Below, in pieces: positions 18,579 to 28,108 of a stretch of DNA of 64,000 nucleotides. Below the pieces are notes generated by a model, which was not told where the DNA came from, ran no database searches, and saw nothing but the letters and a program-made list of their open reading frames with translations. The DNA is from Muribaculaceae bacterium (GTDB lineage: Bacteria > Bacteroidota > Bacteroidia > Bacteroidales > Muribaculaceae). Position 1 is the stretch's first letter. Each line of letters starts with the position of its first letter. The stretch is from the NCBI GenBank assembly GCA_022508985.1, contig JAFLUA010000003.1, positions 185,068 through 249,067 of the forward strand, given 5' to 3'. Position numbers and translations under genes: made by a program.

Positions 18579-19895
18579 ATGAAAGCTATCTGTTTTAATT
18601 TTGAAATACATCAGCCCTTCCGTCTGAAACATTACCGCTTTTTCGATATCGGTAAAGACCATTATTATTTCGACGATTTTCTCAACGACGACATCGTTAC
18701 CAGAGTAGCGCACAACTCCTATATCCCGGCATGCGAGTCGCTCTTGCGTATGATTGAAGAAAGCAAAGGCCGCTTCCGCGCTTCCATCGCGGTGTCGGGT
18801 GTCGCCATGGAGCAATTTGAGCACTACGTGCCCGAGTTTGTCGACCTACTCAAAAAACTTGCCGACACAAAATGCGTTGAGTTCGTTGCTCAACCATTCT
18901 CCTACGGCCTGTCATCGCTCGCCGACCCCGAAGAATTTGCCAACCAGGTTGCTAATACTTGCAGTATCCTTCGCAGCCGCTTTGGCGTTGAACCAAAGGT
19001 GTTGAGAAATACCGAGTTGATATACTTCGACGACCTCGCTCCGCAACTTGTTGAGATGGGATTCAAGGCGGTATTAACCGAAGGTGCAAAACACATACTT
19101 GGATGGAAATCACCCAACTATATTTATAGTGCGGCATCGTCGCCTAAGTTAAAGCTTTTGTTACGCAACGCCAAGATTAGCGACGACATAGCCTTCCGTT
19201 TTGGCGATACATCATGGTCGGAGTTCCCTCTTACGGCCGATAAATATATCGATTGGATTGCATCGACGCCTGCCGAAGAGCAGATAATCAATGTATATCT
19301 CAACATGGAGACCTTTGGCGACCTCCATCCGGCAACCACAGGCATTTTCCAATTCCTCGAGGCGTTGCCACGCTTCGCGGCAGAGCGCGGTATAGAGTTT
19401 GTGACACCGTCGCAAGCGATATCAAAAATTAAGGCCGTGGGCCCGCTGTCGGTTGTGCATCCGATATCGAGTGCCGATGAAGAGCGCGACACCTCTGCGT
19501 GGCTCGGAAACCGCCTGCAAAACGAGGCCTTCGAAAAGCTATATAGCGTTGCCGAGCGTGTTCGCGAATGCGATAACCGCAGCCTCAAACGCGATTTCCA
19601 GTATCTGCAAAGTAGCGACCACTTCTTTTATATGAATACAAAGCGGCCGTCGGCTTTCAGCCCTTACGAAACGCCGTTTGCCGCATTTACCAATTATATG
19701 AATGTGCTGGCCGACTTTTTGATGAGAGTGGAAGAAGAATTCCCCACGCAAGTCGACAACGAAGAGCTAAACTCGCTGTTGCTTACTATCCGCAACCAAG
19801 ATGCTGAAATTGAAGCGCTCAATAAAGAACTTGCTTCGATGAGAAAAAACATCGAGCAATATAATATTGAGCACAAAAAGAACACCAAAGGCTAA
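18579..19895 (+). CDS. GH57 family alpha-amylase-like glycoside hydrolase
   Basis: A 438-residue protein with the GH57 N-terminal start MKAICFNFEIHQPFRLKHYRF (conserved HQP) and the block NVYLNMETFGDLHPATTGIF. The latter carries the Glu/Asp region expected of the family's (beta/alpha)7 barrel. The C-terminal 40 residues form a coiled coil (LLTIRNQDAEIEALNKELASM). It acts on alpha-glucans, probably in the cytoplasm since no signal peptide is seen. It is third in the glycogen operon, 6 bases after the glycosyltransferase. Confidence 0.92.
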   Translation: MKAICFNFEIHQPFRLKHYRFFDIGKDHYYFDDFLNDDIVTRVAHNSYIPACESLLRMIEESKGRFRASIAVSGVAMEQFEHYVPEFVDLLKKLADTKCVEFVAQPFSYGLSSLADPEEFANQVANTCSILRSRFGVEPKVLRNTELIYFDDLAPQLVEMGFKAVLTEGAKHILGWKSPNYIYSAASSPKLKLLLRNAKISDDIAFRFGDTSWSEFPLTADKYIDWIASTPAEEQIINVYLNMETFGDLHPATTGIFQFLEALPRFAAERGIEFVTPSQAISKIKAVGPLSVVHPISSADEERDTSAWLGNRLQNEAFEKLYSVAERVRECDNRSLKRDFQYLQSSDHFFYMNTKRPSAFSPYETPFAAFTNYMNVLADFLMRVEEEFPTQVDNEELNSLLLTIRNQDAEIEALNKELASMRKNIEQYNIEHKKNTKG

Positions 19896-19914
19896 CTCCA
19901 CTATAGTTTTCAAG

Positions 19915-20559
19915 ATGCTACCATCGCGTTTCGTTATAACGATTGGGCGTTCCTTCGGCAGCGGAGGACGTGCCCTTGGCAAGATAATAGCCGAGCGTCT
20001 CGGCATTGGCTTTTATGATAAGCAACTGTTGGTTAGGGCTGCTGAAAAAGCCGGGTATAATGTAGAATACCTTGAACGCAACGACGAAAGGGCCCCTCGT
20101 ATCATGGGCGGCATAATACCCTTTTCGATGGGCTCATATCCAATGTCGTGGATTGGCGACGGCTGCACTGCTACCGATGGAATATACAAGGCACAATGCG
20201 ATTTCATTCACGAGCTCGCAGCCTCGGAGCCATGCGTAATTGTCGGTCGTAGTGCCGATTACATCTTGCGCGATGTCGAAAATGTAGTAAACATATTTGT
20301 ATATGCACCTCTCGACGATTGTGCTCGGCGCGTGGTCGACCGTGCCGAGTGTTGCTCTCTCGACGAGGCCCGAGCGCTTGTTGAAAAAACGAATAAGCTT
20401 CGCGCCAACTTTTATAATTTCTACACTGAAAAACGGTGGGGGCATGCATCAAGTTACGACCTCACGCTAAACTCTTCTCTTCTGCCTCTTGAACAACTCG
20501 CCGATATTGTAATCGACTATCTTTATAAGCGCCTCGATTCCCAACAATATTTCGATTGA
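19915..20559 (+). CDS. Cytidylate kinase-like protein
   Basis: A 214-residue P-loop protein of the cytidylate-kinase-like family. The nucleotide-binding start is RFVITIGRSFGSGGRALGKIIAERL, followed by FYDKQLLVRAAEKAGYN, and later the CVIVGRSADYIL and DDCARRVVDRAECCS blocks. I chose the ATG at 19915, 19 bases after the GH57 stop, over a TTG at 19867 that overlaps that gene. Members of this family lack parts of true Cmk and their substrate is not established, so CMP kinase activity is only a possibility. It is in line with the glycogen operon and 3 bases before the methylase gene. Confidence 0.88.
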   Translation: MLPSRFVITIGRSFGSGGRALGKIIAERLGIGFYDKQLLVRAAEKAGYNVEYLERNDERAPRIMGGIIPFSMGSYPMSWIGDGCTATDGIYKAQCDFIHELAASEPCVIVGRSADYILRDVENVVNIFVYAPLDDCARRVVDRAECCSLDEARALVEKTNKLRANFYNFYTEKRWGHASSYDLTLNSSLLPLEQLADIVIDYLYKRLDSQQYFD

Positions 20560-20562
20560 AAA

Positions 20563-21090
20563 ATGCAGAAAAAAACAATAAGAGAGATGGGGCGCGATAC
20601 CATCGAGCAATTTCGCCTGCGAAGAAAATTGCCCGTTGTTATGGTGCTCGACAATGTGCGCTCGCTTAACAATATAGGCGCGCTCTTCCGCACATGCGAT
20701 GGCTTTGCGGCAGAAGCGGTGTATCTGTGTGGCATCTCGGCAACACCGCCTTCGCCCGAAATACACAAAACGGCATTGGGCGCCGAAGACTCAGTGTTGT
20801 GGAAATATTTCAAGACAACAGCCGACGCCGTCGAGGCTTTGAAAAATGACGGTTATTGCATTGTCGCCCTCGAGCAGGTTAAGGGGAGTATCGCTCTCAA
20901 TGTTTTTCAAGCCGACAAAGCAAAAAAATATGCCGTACTGGTTGGTAATGAAGTAGATGGCGTTGGCCAAGATATCGTTGATAAAGCAGATATTTGCCTT
21001 GAGATACCCCAAAGCGGAACTAAACACTCGCTAAATGTATCTGTCTCTGCCGCTGTGGCTTTATGGGAATTTTACAAACAACTATATTGA
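20563..21090 (+). CDS. TrmH/SpoU-family RNA 2'-O-methyltransferase
   Basis: A 175-residue SPOUT (alpha/beta knot) methyltransferase. Visible family motifs are VRSLNNIGALFRTCDGF (motif 1), VGNEVDGVGQDIVDKAD (motif 2) and IPQSGTKHSLNVSVSAAVALWEF (motif 3), which form the SAM-binding knot. It has no N-terminal RNA-binding extension, so it is a minimal TrmH type. The target, a tRNA or rRNA ribose, cannot be named from sequence. It is packed between the kinase-like gene (3-base gap) and the S66 peptidase gene (3-base gap). Confidence 0.93.
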   Translation: MQKKTIREMGRDTIEQFRLRRKLPVVMVLDNVRSLNNIGALFRTCDGFAAEAVYLCGISATPPSPEIHKTALGAEDSVLWKYFKTTADAVEALKNDGYCIVALEQVKGSIALNVFQADKAKKYAVLVGNEVDGVGQDIVDKADICLEIPQSGTKHSLNVSVSAAVALWEFYKQLY

Positions 21091-21093
21091 ATA

Positions 21094-22008
21094 ATGGAAA
21101 CCGAAAACATAATTTTTCCGTCCTCATTGAAACCCGGCGATAAAATAGCAATATGCGCTCCTGCCGGAAAAATAAAAGCCGACGTTGTGTTAGATGCGGC
21201 CGCGGTGCTCAGGGCTGAAGGCTTTAAGGTAGAAATAATGCCCCATGCCTTAGGCGAATATGGGCGTTTTAGCGGCACGGCCGATGATAGATATAGCGAC
21301 TTGAAAGCAGCTTTTGCCGATGGCGAAACACGCGCTATTCTTTGTGCTCGCGGCGGCTATGGAGTAGTACATATTATCGACCGCCTTGCTGCGCTTCCCC
21401 TTGAGAAAGATCCTAAATGGGTAATAGGCTTCTCCGACATCTCTGCCATGCACTCGCTGATGGCATCGAAAGGTATTGCAAGCATACATGCGTCGATGTG
21501 TGCTCACATTAAAGAAGGGTTTGACGATGAGGACAATGCGTCATTGCTCAAAATTTTACGAGGCGAACGCCCCACATATATTTTCGATAGCCATAAATAT
21601 GATAAGCAAGGTATCGCAACGGGTATTTTGCGCGGCGGTAATCTGTCTGTTTTGATAGAATTGATAGATACGCCCTACGACATATTCAAGCAGGGGTCGA
21701 TACTTTTCCTTGAGGATGTGGGAGAACCGATATATAAAATAGAGCGAATGCTTTATCAGTTACGTTTGAGCGGAGCCTTCTCGAAGATTAACGGCCTCAT
21801 TATCGGACAGTTCACCGAATATAAGCCCGATGAAAGTTATGAAGACATGGAAACGATGATTTACAATGTCACAAAAGGGTATAGCTTCCCAATAGCTTTC
21901 AACGTGCCTACGGGCCATGTCGACCACAACATCCCTCTCATCGAGTCGGCAAAAGTTACTCTCAAAGTGTCGAATGCCGGCCGCAACAGCATCATATTCC
22001 ACAGATAA
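21094..22008 (+). CDS. LD-carboxypeptidase (peptidase family S66)
   Basis: A 304-residue protein of the LdcA/MccF family, serine peptidases that trim the terminal D-Ala from tetrapeptides during peptidoglycan recycling; MccF relatives cleave microcin C. Visible features are the start GDKIAICAPAGKI, the ARGGYG block, the nucleophile Ser114 in IGFSDISAMHSLM, the Glu in FLEDVGEPIYKIERML and the His in VPTGHVDHNIPL, together a complete Ser-Glu-His triad. No signal peptide, so cytoplasmic recycling fits. Length is typical. Three bases after the methylase and 21 bases before the M60 peptidase gene. Confidence 0.94.
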   Translation: METENIIFPSSLKPGDKIAICAPAGKIKADVVLDAAAVLRAEGFKVEIMPHALGEYGRFSGTADDRYSDLKAAFADGETRAILCARGGYGVVHIIDRLAALPLEKDPKWVIGFSDISAMHSLMASKGIASIHASMCAHIKEGFDDEDNASLLKILRGERPTYIFDSHKYDKQGIATGILRGGNLSVLIELIDTPYDIFKQGSILFLEDVGEPIYKIERMLYQLRLSGAFSKINGLIIGQFTEYKPDESYEDMETMIYNVTKGYSFPIAFNVPTGHVDHNIPLIESAKVTLKVSNAGRNSIIFHR

Positions 22009-22029
22009 TCAACCAAGAATTCATAAAGT

Positions 22030-25000
22030 ATGAGCACTTTCAAGATGAATTGCAGAAGCCTATTTCTATTTGTATTAGCATTAATAGTCTTCATGCCGAC
22101 CTATGCCGAAGAAAATGTAGGACAAGTTTTTCTCATCACGAATGTCGGTACGCCAACGGTGTCGATGTCGTCTAACACGGCCGGGACAAAAGCTGTGGCG
22201 GCAACAACCAATGAGTCCGATCCGAAACAACAATGGTATGTTGTAGGCGACGATGCTTCAGGATTTTATTTCCGCAATGTTGCTACAGGAGCCTATCTGT
22301 CGAGCCCGAACGCCACATCGGCACAATGGACTCTCGAGGTTGTATCAGCGCCTGTCGACAATACAATGCTTATGAGCATAAGCGAGTATTCCGACGCTAA
22401 ATTAATCCATGTAAAGAAAGATACATACGGCTATGGATATGCGCACCGAGATGCCTCTAACAACATCGTCGGGTGGGCTATGGCAAACGTCAATACACAT
22501 TGGCAATTTAAGAATCTCAACTTCTCAGAAGAACAGATTGCGGATTTGCTCGATAAGTTTCATAATGTGGCCGATGAAATTGCGAAGGCCGGCGAATATG
22601 AGTCGCACTTGAGCTTTATTTTTGAAGATAAAGCGTGTACAACATTGAAAGAAGGCGTCAGTCTCACCGATAATGAACACTTTAATGCCCTTCCCACTCC
22701 CTTGCAAAACATGGCATTAAAGATTCAAGGCAAAGATTGGACCGAAACGTACCGATATAACAACAAGGATTATGACTGGGAGTCGGATTATGCCGAAAAA
22801 TATCGCGTACAGCTATATGAGCCCTATTCCGAAGGCAGTAATGGAGCGGCTCTCGCCGGAATACAAGCATATACCAACATGAACAACCCCACAGGCATTG
22901 TCGGTGATAAAAACGATATGTTATACGTTATGGTCGAAGACGACGTCTTGCCCGGCGCATCGCTTTATATCTCCGGCTTCAGCGACACGGGTATGTATAA
23001 CTCTGTAACCGATGGTCAGAAATTGCACAAGGGGCTCAACATAATACAAGTCTTTGATGATAATTGCCACTATTTCATATACTACTCTGTTGAGACGGCT
23101 AAAAACAAGGCCCACACTCAATATAAGGTAACGGAATTCCCCGACATAAAAATCCATATTGAAGGGGGGCGTCTCAACGGCTTCTTTAACTATATCGGTG
23201 ATGCTCTCTATGCCAAAGATACCCGCAAAGACCTGGAGTATACCGTGATGCGTGCGACGCACCCGATGTATGACTTGGTGGGTAAATACGTAATACTCCA
23301 CCTACACCTCGAAGACACTCCCAGCCAACCCGGTGAAGCAGCGCAAAAATGCCTCAAAAGTGCGCTCATAACCAATCCGACTGTCGGCAGTGACCGTGAG
23401 ACAGATCCGGTAAAAATAATGACTGCGTGGGATAATATGTGCTTCGCCGAACGCATTCTCATGGGAATTCAGAGCGACAAAGACATTGCCAATGATTATA
23501 ATCTGGGATATTACGAAACAATTGTAGGCGACCAACATAGCGTTTCCGACGGCACAAACACATACTACACCGACCCTGGATTTTTCTATAGCGACTACTT
23601 CAATAACCGCATGATGGGCATTTCTCAACAAGGCACACTGTTTATGAACGCCACCTCATGGCGCACGGCATACAATGTAAGCACCATCGATGCTATTTTG
23701 ACACTCTTCCCGTCAGGTAATATATGGGGCCCCGCTCACGAGTACGGACACATGAATCAGGGTCCGATGAATATGGCCGGCACGACCGAAGTGTCAAATA
23801 ATATTTTCTCAAATGTCGCCATGTACTATGCCGGCGTTTTCTCCTCTCGCTGTGAATTGCCGTCGGTGCAAAACGATAATTTCCAAAATCACCGCACATA
23901 TCTCGATGCCGGCACATGGGGTACGACCCGAATGTTCTGGCAATTGTGGTGTTATTATCACGCTACGGGTCATAATAAAAAATTCTACCCGCGTCTATAT
24001 CAACTCTTGCGTCAGCACCCGCTTACTAAAACAGTGAAATCGGCAGGTAACCATAACGAACGCTATGATATGCTGCACTTTGCTAAGATGTGCTGCATCG
24101 CGGCCGAAGAAGACCTTACAAACTTTTTTACGGCATGGGGGTTCTTTGAACCTCTCAAAGACTATGAAATAGATGATTACAGCGTTTACAATGCTTATTT
24201 GACCCAAGAAGATATCGATGCAGTCAAGGAGGAAATAAAGGCTTTCAACTTCCCCAAAAATGATGTGATTATTCTCATCGACGACCGCCCCGGCTCGACA
24301 AGAACTTCTTATCCCGGTTTCCCTATTTCCGATGCAGGAGAATTGGGAGGCTTGAAAGATTTCGACGCCGAGAACGGAGCCACCCCCTCGGGTAACTATC
24401 AATTTACTCTCGATGTAAATACGGTAACGGTTGAAACCGATGGCAGTAAAGGCGTTGGCTATCTCATCTACGATAAAGATGGCGAGTTGATGGGCTTTTA
24501 CAATACCAATTCGTTCGATGTGCCCGATGAAATAGCCGACCTTCTACGCTCCGGCGAGGCTACAATTGTAGTCGCCGCTGAAGATAAAGAGGTATCGGTT
24601 ACTGTTGTTAACACTATCCTCGACGGCACTGCAGAGAAGAAGCAACAAGTGCTTAGTGATATCATAGAGCGTTGCAACAGTCTTCTTTCGTTTATCGACG
24701 CGACAGGCACAAAAGTGGGTTACTTACGCGAAAGCAACTGCGAAGAGCTGATAGCAAAGCGCAATGCCGCACAAAAATTAATGGATGAAAATAGCGAAGA
24801 CGGCGACCTCCTCACCGCTACCATCATGCAACTCACCGATGCTTACCAGTTTTTAACAGCAGACGAAACTGCGCGTATCGAAATAGAGCGGGGCGCTTCT
24901 TATCGCATTGCCAACCAATCTTTAGCAACGCGCGCCCTCGCCACGAAAGAAGACTATAATACAACCACTCACCTGTCACCGCATGTTGCGTCGTCGGCGC

Positions 25001-26220
25001 CTATCACTGCCGAGCTCGACCCCTTCTTCCAGCAATGGACTTTTGAAGAAACCGAGACCGACAATGCGTATGCACTGCGAAATGTAGCCACTGAAAAATA
25101 TATCGGCATTGTTGATTCCTACAAGGCCAACACTGTAATACCGATGAGCGATGGATCGCATGCCTACACAAAAGGAGGCGTGGCCGATAAAACTGGTGTA
25201 TTCTATCTCGCACCCGACAATCGTGCAGCGTCGTCGATTCACATGAATAATAGCGGTTATATATATCATTATAACACAGCGAGCGTCAACACGCAGTGGA
25301 CTATTACGCGGGTTAATACATCCGATTACATGGCGTTGCGCAATGATTTGAAAGAGCTTGTGGCCACAGCCAAAAGCAAGTTGCAGCAAGCCGGCACAGC
25401 GACTGTTGCAGAGCCTGTCGCAATGGCTCTTACGGCATCGTGTCTCGACGGTAATGCTAAACAGCCTTCGGGAAATGGCGCGTTCACGTCGTGGAATGTA
25501 CTTGTCGATAATAATCCGACCACATATTTTGCAAGCAATCGTCAAACGGGAGAATCGACCGACGGGCTCGACCACTATATAAAAATCACCGCCCCGGGCG
25601 ACGATACTTTCAGGCATTTCATTTTGACCTATACCAACAATAGTTTCGCGTCGAATGCCGCATATATTCGCTCGTATAGAATAGAAGCGAGTGTCGACGG
25701 CACGAATTGGGCTCCAGTATTTGTTTCGCATCCCGACCTTGATGTTACTAATTCGGCCACAAATTCGTCGGACTTGATATCGGTTCCGGAAGGCACAAAA
25801 CAAATACGCTTCGTCGTGACAAAATCTGACGAGTATAAGGCCTTCCACTATACTTTCTTGTTGGCTGATATCGCCGTGAGCAATACTCATACGACAACTT
25901 ATGTACCCGACGAGGCATTCCCCAATTTGCGACCCACTGATATGGAGTTGGTCGATGAGCTTATTATCGACGCCAATTACGCGCTCCGAAATCCGGCAAC
26001 GTCGCAAGATGCGCTGCAAACAACACTTGAAAGCCTCAGCGATGCTTATGATAACCTCGTTGAAAGAATGAATATAATGACGTCTGTCGATGAGATTAAA
26101 GCTAACAATGAAGCAGCCGCTGAATACTACCTACTCAATGGTATCCGCGTGGCTAATCCCGCGAGAGGATTTTATATTCGCCGCCAAGGTGCTGAGGCTA
26201 CGAAGGTGCAAGTAAAATAA
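22030..26220 (+). CDS. Secreted M60-family (enhancin/mucinase-like) metallopeptidase
   Basis: A 1396-residue exported protein with a signal peptide ending near PTYAEE. An N-terminal beta-trefoil or ricin-like segment is likely (about 30-155). The peptidase core carries the gluzincin motif HEYGH (570-574) with Glu587 downstream, as in M60/PF13402 enzymes that cut mucin-type glycoproteins. Around residue 1135-1285 there is a discoidin-like F5/8 C domain (WNVLVDNNPTTYFASNRQTG ... IRFVVTK). The last 30 residues (YYLLNGIRVANPARGFYIRR) resemble the C-terminal sorting tails of secreted Bacteroidales proteins. It probably acts at the cell surface on host glycoproteins. It follows the S66 gene by 21 bases and is closed by a hairpin. 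Confidence 0.92.
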   Translation: MSTFKMNCRSLFLFVLALIVFMPTYAEENVGQVFLITNVGTPTVSMSSNTAGTKAVAATTNESDPKQQWYVVGDDASGFYFRNVATGAYLSSPNATSAQWTLEVVSAPVDNTMLMSISEYSDAKLIHVKKDTYGYGYAHRDASNNIVGWAMANVNTHWQFKNLNFSEEQIADLLDKFHNVADEIAKAGEYESHLSFIFEDKACTTLKEGVSLTDNEHFNALPTPLQNMALKIQGKDWTETYRYNNKDYDWESDYAEKYRVQLYEPYSEGSNGAALAGIQAYTNMNNPTGIVGDKNDMLYVMVEDDVLPGASLYISGFSDTGMYNSVTDGQKLHKGLNIIQVFDDNCHYFIYYSVETAKNKAHTQYKVTEFPDIKIHIEGGRLNGFFNYIGDALYAKDTRKDLEYTVMRATHPMYDLVGKYVILHLHLEDTPSQPGEAAQKCLKSALITNPTVGSDRETDPVKIMTAWDNMCFAERILMGIQSDKDIANDYNLGYYETIVGDQHSVSDGTNTYYTDPGFFYSDYFNNRMMGISQQGTLFMNATSWRTAYNVSTIDAILTLFPSGNIWGPAHEYGHMNQGPMNMAGTTEVSNNIFSNVAMYYAGVFSSRCELPSVQNDNFQNHRTYLDAGTWGTTRMFWQLWCYYHATGHNKKFYPRLYQLLRQHPLTKTVKSAGNHNERYDMLHFAKMCCIAAEEDLTNFFTAWGFFEPLKDYEIDDYSVYNAYLTQEDIDAVKEEIKAFNFPKNDVIILIDDRPGSTRTSYPGFPISDAGELGGLKDFDAENGATPSGNYQFTLDVNTVTVETDGSKGVGYLIYDKDGELMGFYNTNSFDVPDEIADLLRSGEATIVVAAEDKEVSVTVVNTILDGTAEKKQQVLSDIIERCNSLLSFIDATGTKVGYLRESNCEELIAKRNAAQKLMDENSEDGDLLTATIMQLTDAYQFLTADETARIEIERGASYRIANQSLATRALATKEDYNTTTHLSPHVASSAPITAELDPFFQQWTFEETETDNAYALRNVATEKYIGIVDSYKANTVIPMSDGSHAYTKGGVADKTGVFYLAPDNRAASSIHMNNSGYIYHYNTASVNTQWTITRVNTSDYMALRNDLKELVATAKSKLQQAGTATVAEPVAMALTASCLDGNAKQPSGNGAFTSWNVLVDNNPTTYFASNRQTGESTDGLDHYIKITAPGDDTFRHFILTYTNNSFASNAAYIRSYRIEASVDGTNWAPVFVSHPDLDVTNSATNSSDLISVPEGTKQIRFVVTKSDEYKAFHYTFLLADIAVSNTHTTTYVPDEAFPNLRPTDMELVDELIIDANYALRNPATSQDALQTTLESLSDAYDNLVERMNIMTSVDEIKANNEAAAEYYLLNGIRVANPARGFYIRRQGAEATKVQVK

Positions 26221-26249
26221 GTTACGGGTTTATCGGCCTATAATACAAG

Positions 26250-26290
26250 CAGAGCCGCGGCACTCCGTCGCGGCTCTGTATGTCTTATTC
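26250..26290. terminator. Hairpin between convergent M60 and acyltransferase genes
   Basis: Perfect 10-bp arms CAGAGCCGCG (26250-26259) and CGCGGCTCTG (26269-26278) with a 9-base loop. The T tract is weak on the plus strand, so it may serve both convergent genes. Confidence 0.65.
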
Positions 26291-26306
26291 GAAAAAAATG
26301 CAATGC

Positions 26307-27164
26307 TTATTTATACGACTTTAATTCGTAGGTTTTTGCTCTCAGCATATCTCCGAGGCTTTTAGCATCGGTATATTTGGCTTGCTCTTCAACAGAAATG
26401 GGATTTCCGATGCTGACGTGTATTGTTTTTCCAACTTTGCGGAATACTTCGGCCGGCATTCTTAGCGAGCGGGCCGGCCAACATACGTGCCCTAGGAAGT
26501 TAGACCACCAACTGTTGCCACCGTGAAAGAAAACAGGGATAACCGGCACTTTAGCTTTGTAGATAATCTGTAGGACAGAGTCTTGCCATGGCCTATCTTG
26601 CAATCCATCGCGTAGTGTGGTGTTGCTCATAGCGCCTGCGGGGAAAAAGCCTACCGGTTGGCCGTCGCGCAATTGCTTAAGAGCTTGTCTTATGCCTGCC
26701 ACAGATACGGCGCGTTTATCGGGGTCGTTTGAAGCCCAAGCATCGACGGCTATAAAATTGGGGCGCATAGCCGAAATCTTGTTAAGAATCATATTAACCA
26801 TGACCTTAAATTTGGGCCGGCGAGTGCCTACAAGATGTATCAAAGAAATGCCATCGAGGGCACCAAAAGGGTGATTGCTAACAGTAATGAAAGCCCCATC
26901 GGGCAGGTTGTCGAGAACCTGCTCATTGTCGACACGAAGGTTGATTTTGAACTGCTCGAATAGCAAACGCGTTGTAAACATCGGGCCGGGAGTGTCGCAA
27001 CAGGCACCGTGTGCTTTATTAACCTTGTCGACCGACAGAAAGCGAATAAGGAAATTGACGAGCTTGGGGTGCCCGTCAAGAGCCGGCACCATCTGGCGCA
27101 AATCTTCATAATTCAATACGTCGGGGCGTATTTCATATTTGCTATAGTCTTCGTTGTTTTCCAT
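26307..27164 (-). CDS. PlsC-like acyltransferase
   Basis: A 285-residue protein of the lysophospholipid acyltransferase family. The catalytic block is VSNHPFGALDGISLIHLVG, in which His and Asp are separated by five residues (HX5D) instead of the usual four, as in hemolysin-like acyltransferases. The second motif is FFPAGAMSN and the third is KVPVIPVFFHGGNSW. The ATG at 27164 is used; two codons upstream is only a TTG. It would acylate a lyso-lipid at the inner membrane, and the Bacteroidota glycine-lipid acyltransferases are one candidate group. It lies 35 bases after the GtrA-like gene on the same strand, so lipid and envelope work together. Confidence 0.88.
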   Translation of the reverse strand: MENNEDYSKYEIRPDVLNYEDLRQMVPALDGHPKLVNFLIRFLSVDKVNKAHGACCDTPGPMFTTRLLFEQFKINLRVDNEQVLDNLPDGAFITVSNHPFGALDGISLIHLVGTRRPKFKVMVNMILNKISAMRPNFIAVDAWASNDPDKRAVSVAGIRQALKQLRDGQPVGFFPAGAMSNTTLRDGLQDRPWQDSVLQIIYKAKVPVIPVFFHGGNSWWSNFLGHVCWPARSLRMPAEVFRKVGKTIHVSIGNPISVEEQAKYTDAKSLGDMLRAKTYELKSYK

Positions 27165-27199
27165 ATTCAATGCAATATTTGCCGGAAGATCGGCAAGGC

Positions 27200-27775
27200 C
27201 TATTCCGGTTTTTGTTTATTCTTTCTTTTGATACCTAAAAATGCGACAAAGGCCACGGCATAACGGTCGAACCAACTGGGTACGTAGACAAAACATCGTT
27301 GCATCGGGAAATTCCAAAACCACGATACCAGCAGCGATACGGTGAGACGCGCCGCAGCATAATAGCCATCGCGCTTAAACCCGAGTTCTTCGAGCCAATC
27401 CCAATCGTGAATAAGGTAGAACAACCACTCCGTGCCGTAGGAATTAAGAGCAACACCACCTATCCAGATGATTATATACTTGACCATTACAGCCCTCCAA
27501 TCAACGCCCTTGCTGCGGAAAGTAAAGCGATAGCACATAAAGCAATTCAAGATGCCACCGCACACCGCACCTATTGCCGTTGCAAGAGCGGGCGATAATC
27601 CGGCCCACGCAAAAAGGATAAAGCCGACTATCATGTCGAGCCACCCGGCACATTGCGACGAGACGCCCGAGCGCAGAAATGTGAATATGAGGGCATCGCT
27701 TGTGAGCACTTTATGCCACAGCCGACGATACCATGAATCGCTCGATGCCTCTGTCTCTTTTTCGCAATCTGCCAT
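27200..27775 (-). CDS. GtrA-like membrane protein
   Basis: A 191-residue protein with about four membrane segments and the GtrA/DPMS-associated signature: FLRSGVSSQCAGWLDMIVGF, the GAVCGGILNCFMCYRFTF block and LLVSWFWNFPMQRCFVY. GtrA proteins are thought to help move polyprenyl-linked sugars across the inner membrane or to act next to glycosyltransferases. None is adjacent here; the downstream partner is an acyltransferase. It is the last core gene before the accessory island. Function at family level only. Confidence 0.85.
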   Translation of the reverse strand: MADCEKETEASSDSWYRRLWHKVLTSDALIFTFLRSGVSSQCAGWLDMIVGFILFAWAGLSPALATAIGAVCGGILNCFMCYRFTFRSKGVDWRAVMVKYIIIWIGGVALNSYGTEWLFYLIHDWDWLEELGFKRDGYYAAARLTVSLLVSWFWNFPMQRCFVYVPSWFDRYAVAFVAFLGIKRKNKQKPE

Positions 27776-28108
27776 AGTATATTAAAATATCAGGGTAACA
27801 AACGCTGAAATTCGTGGCAAAAATAACGAAAATCTATGAGATAGCGTGCAATATTCTTATTTTTTACGCAACGCTTTCTTTATCGGTCTTCGTTATCTTT
27901 ACCTCAAATTTATTAGATAAAAAGAAACAAGAATAATGTTATTTTAACTTTCGGGAAAAGGATATCGAGCCAATTATTTCGATAATGTGCTTGAGTTTAT
28001 CTGTGATCAAACAAGAGAGTTCAGAGGGGATAAAAAAGAAATTGGAAACCCTGAAAACAGGAGTCTCCAATTCAGGACCAGGACCCGTAAGAGATATTTT
28101 AAGAAGAT
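27776..28108. other. Island left-edge intergenic region with inverted repeat
   Basis: This 333-base non-coding stretch joins the GtrA gene to the accessory island. It is AT-rich at first. At 28039-28073 an inverted repeat has 8-bp outer arms GAATTGGA and TCCAATTC and inner arms CCTG (28050-28053) and CAGG (28058-28061). On the minus strand it is followed by a T-rich run. I see no complete gene. Short reading frames here are overlapping and mutually exclusive. Confidence 0.5.

Noticed and set aside
24976..26019. 347-codon reading frame on the minus strand inside the M60 gene
   Set aside because: It is antisense to a strong coding frame with clear domains, has an Arg/Ile/Cys-rich composition without motifs, and no promoter.
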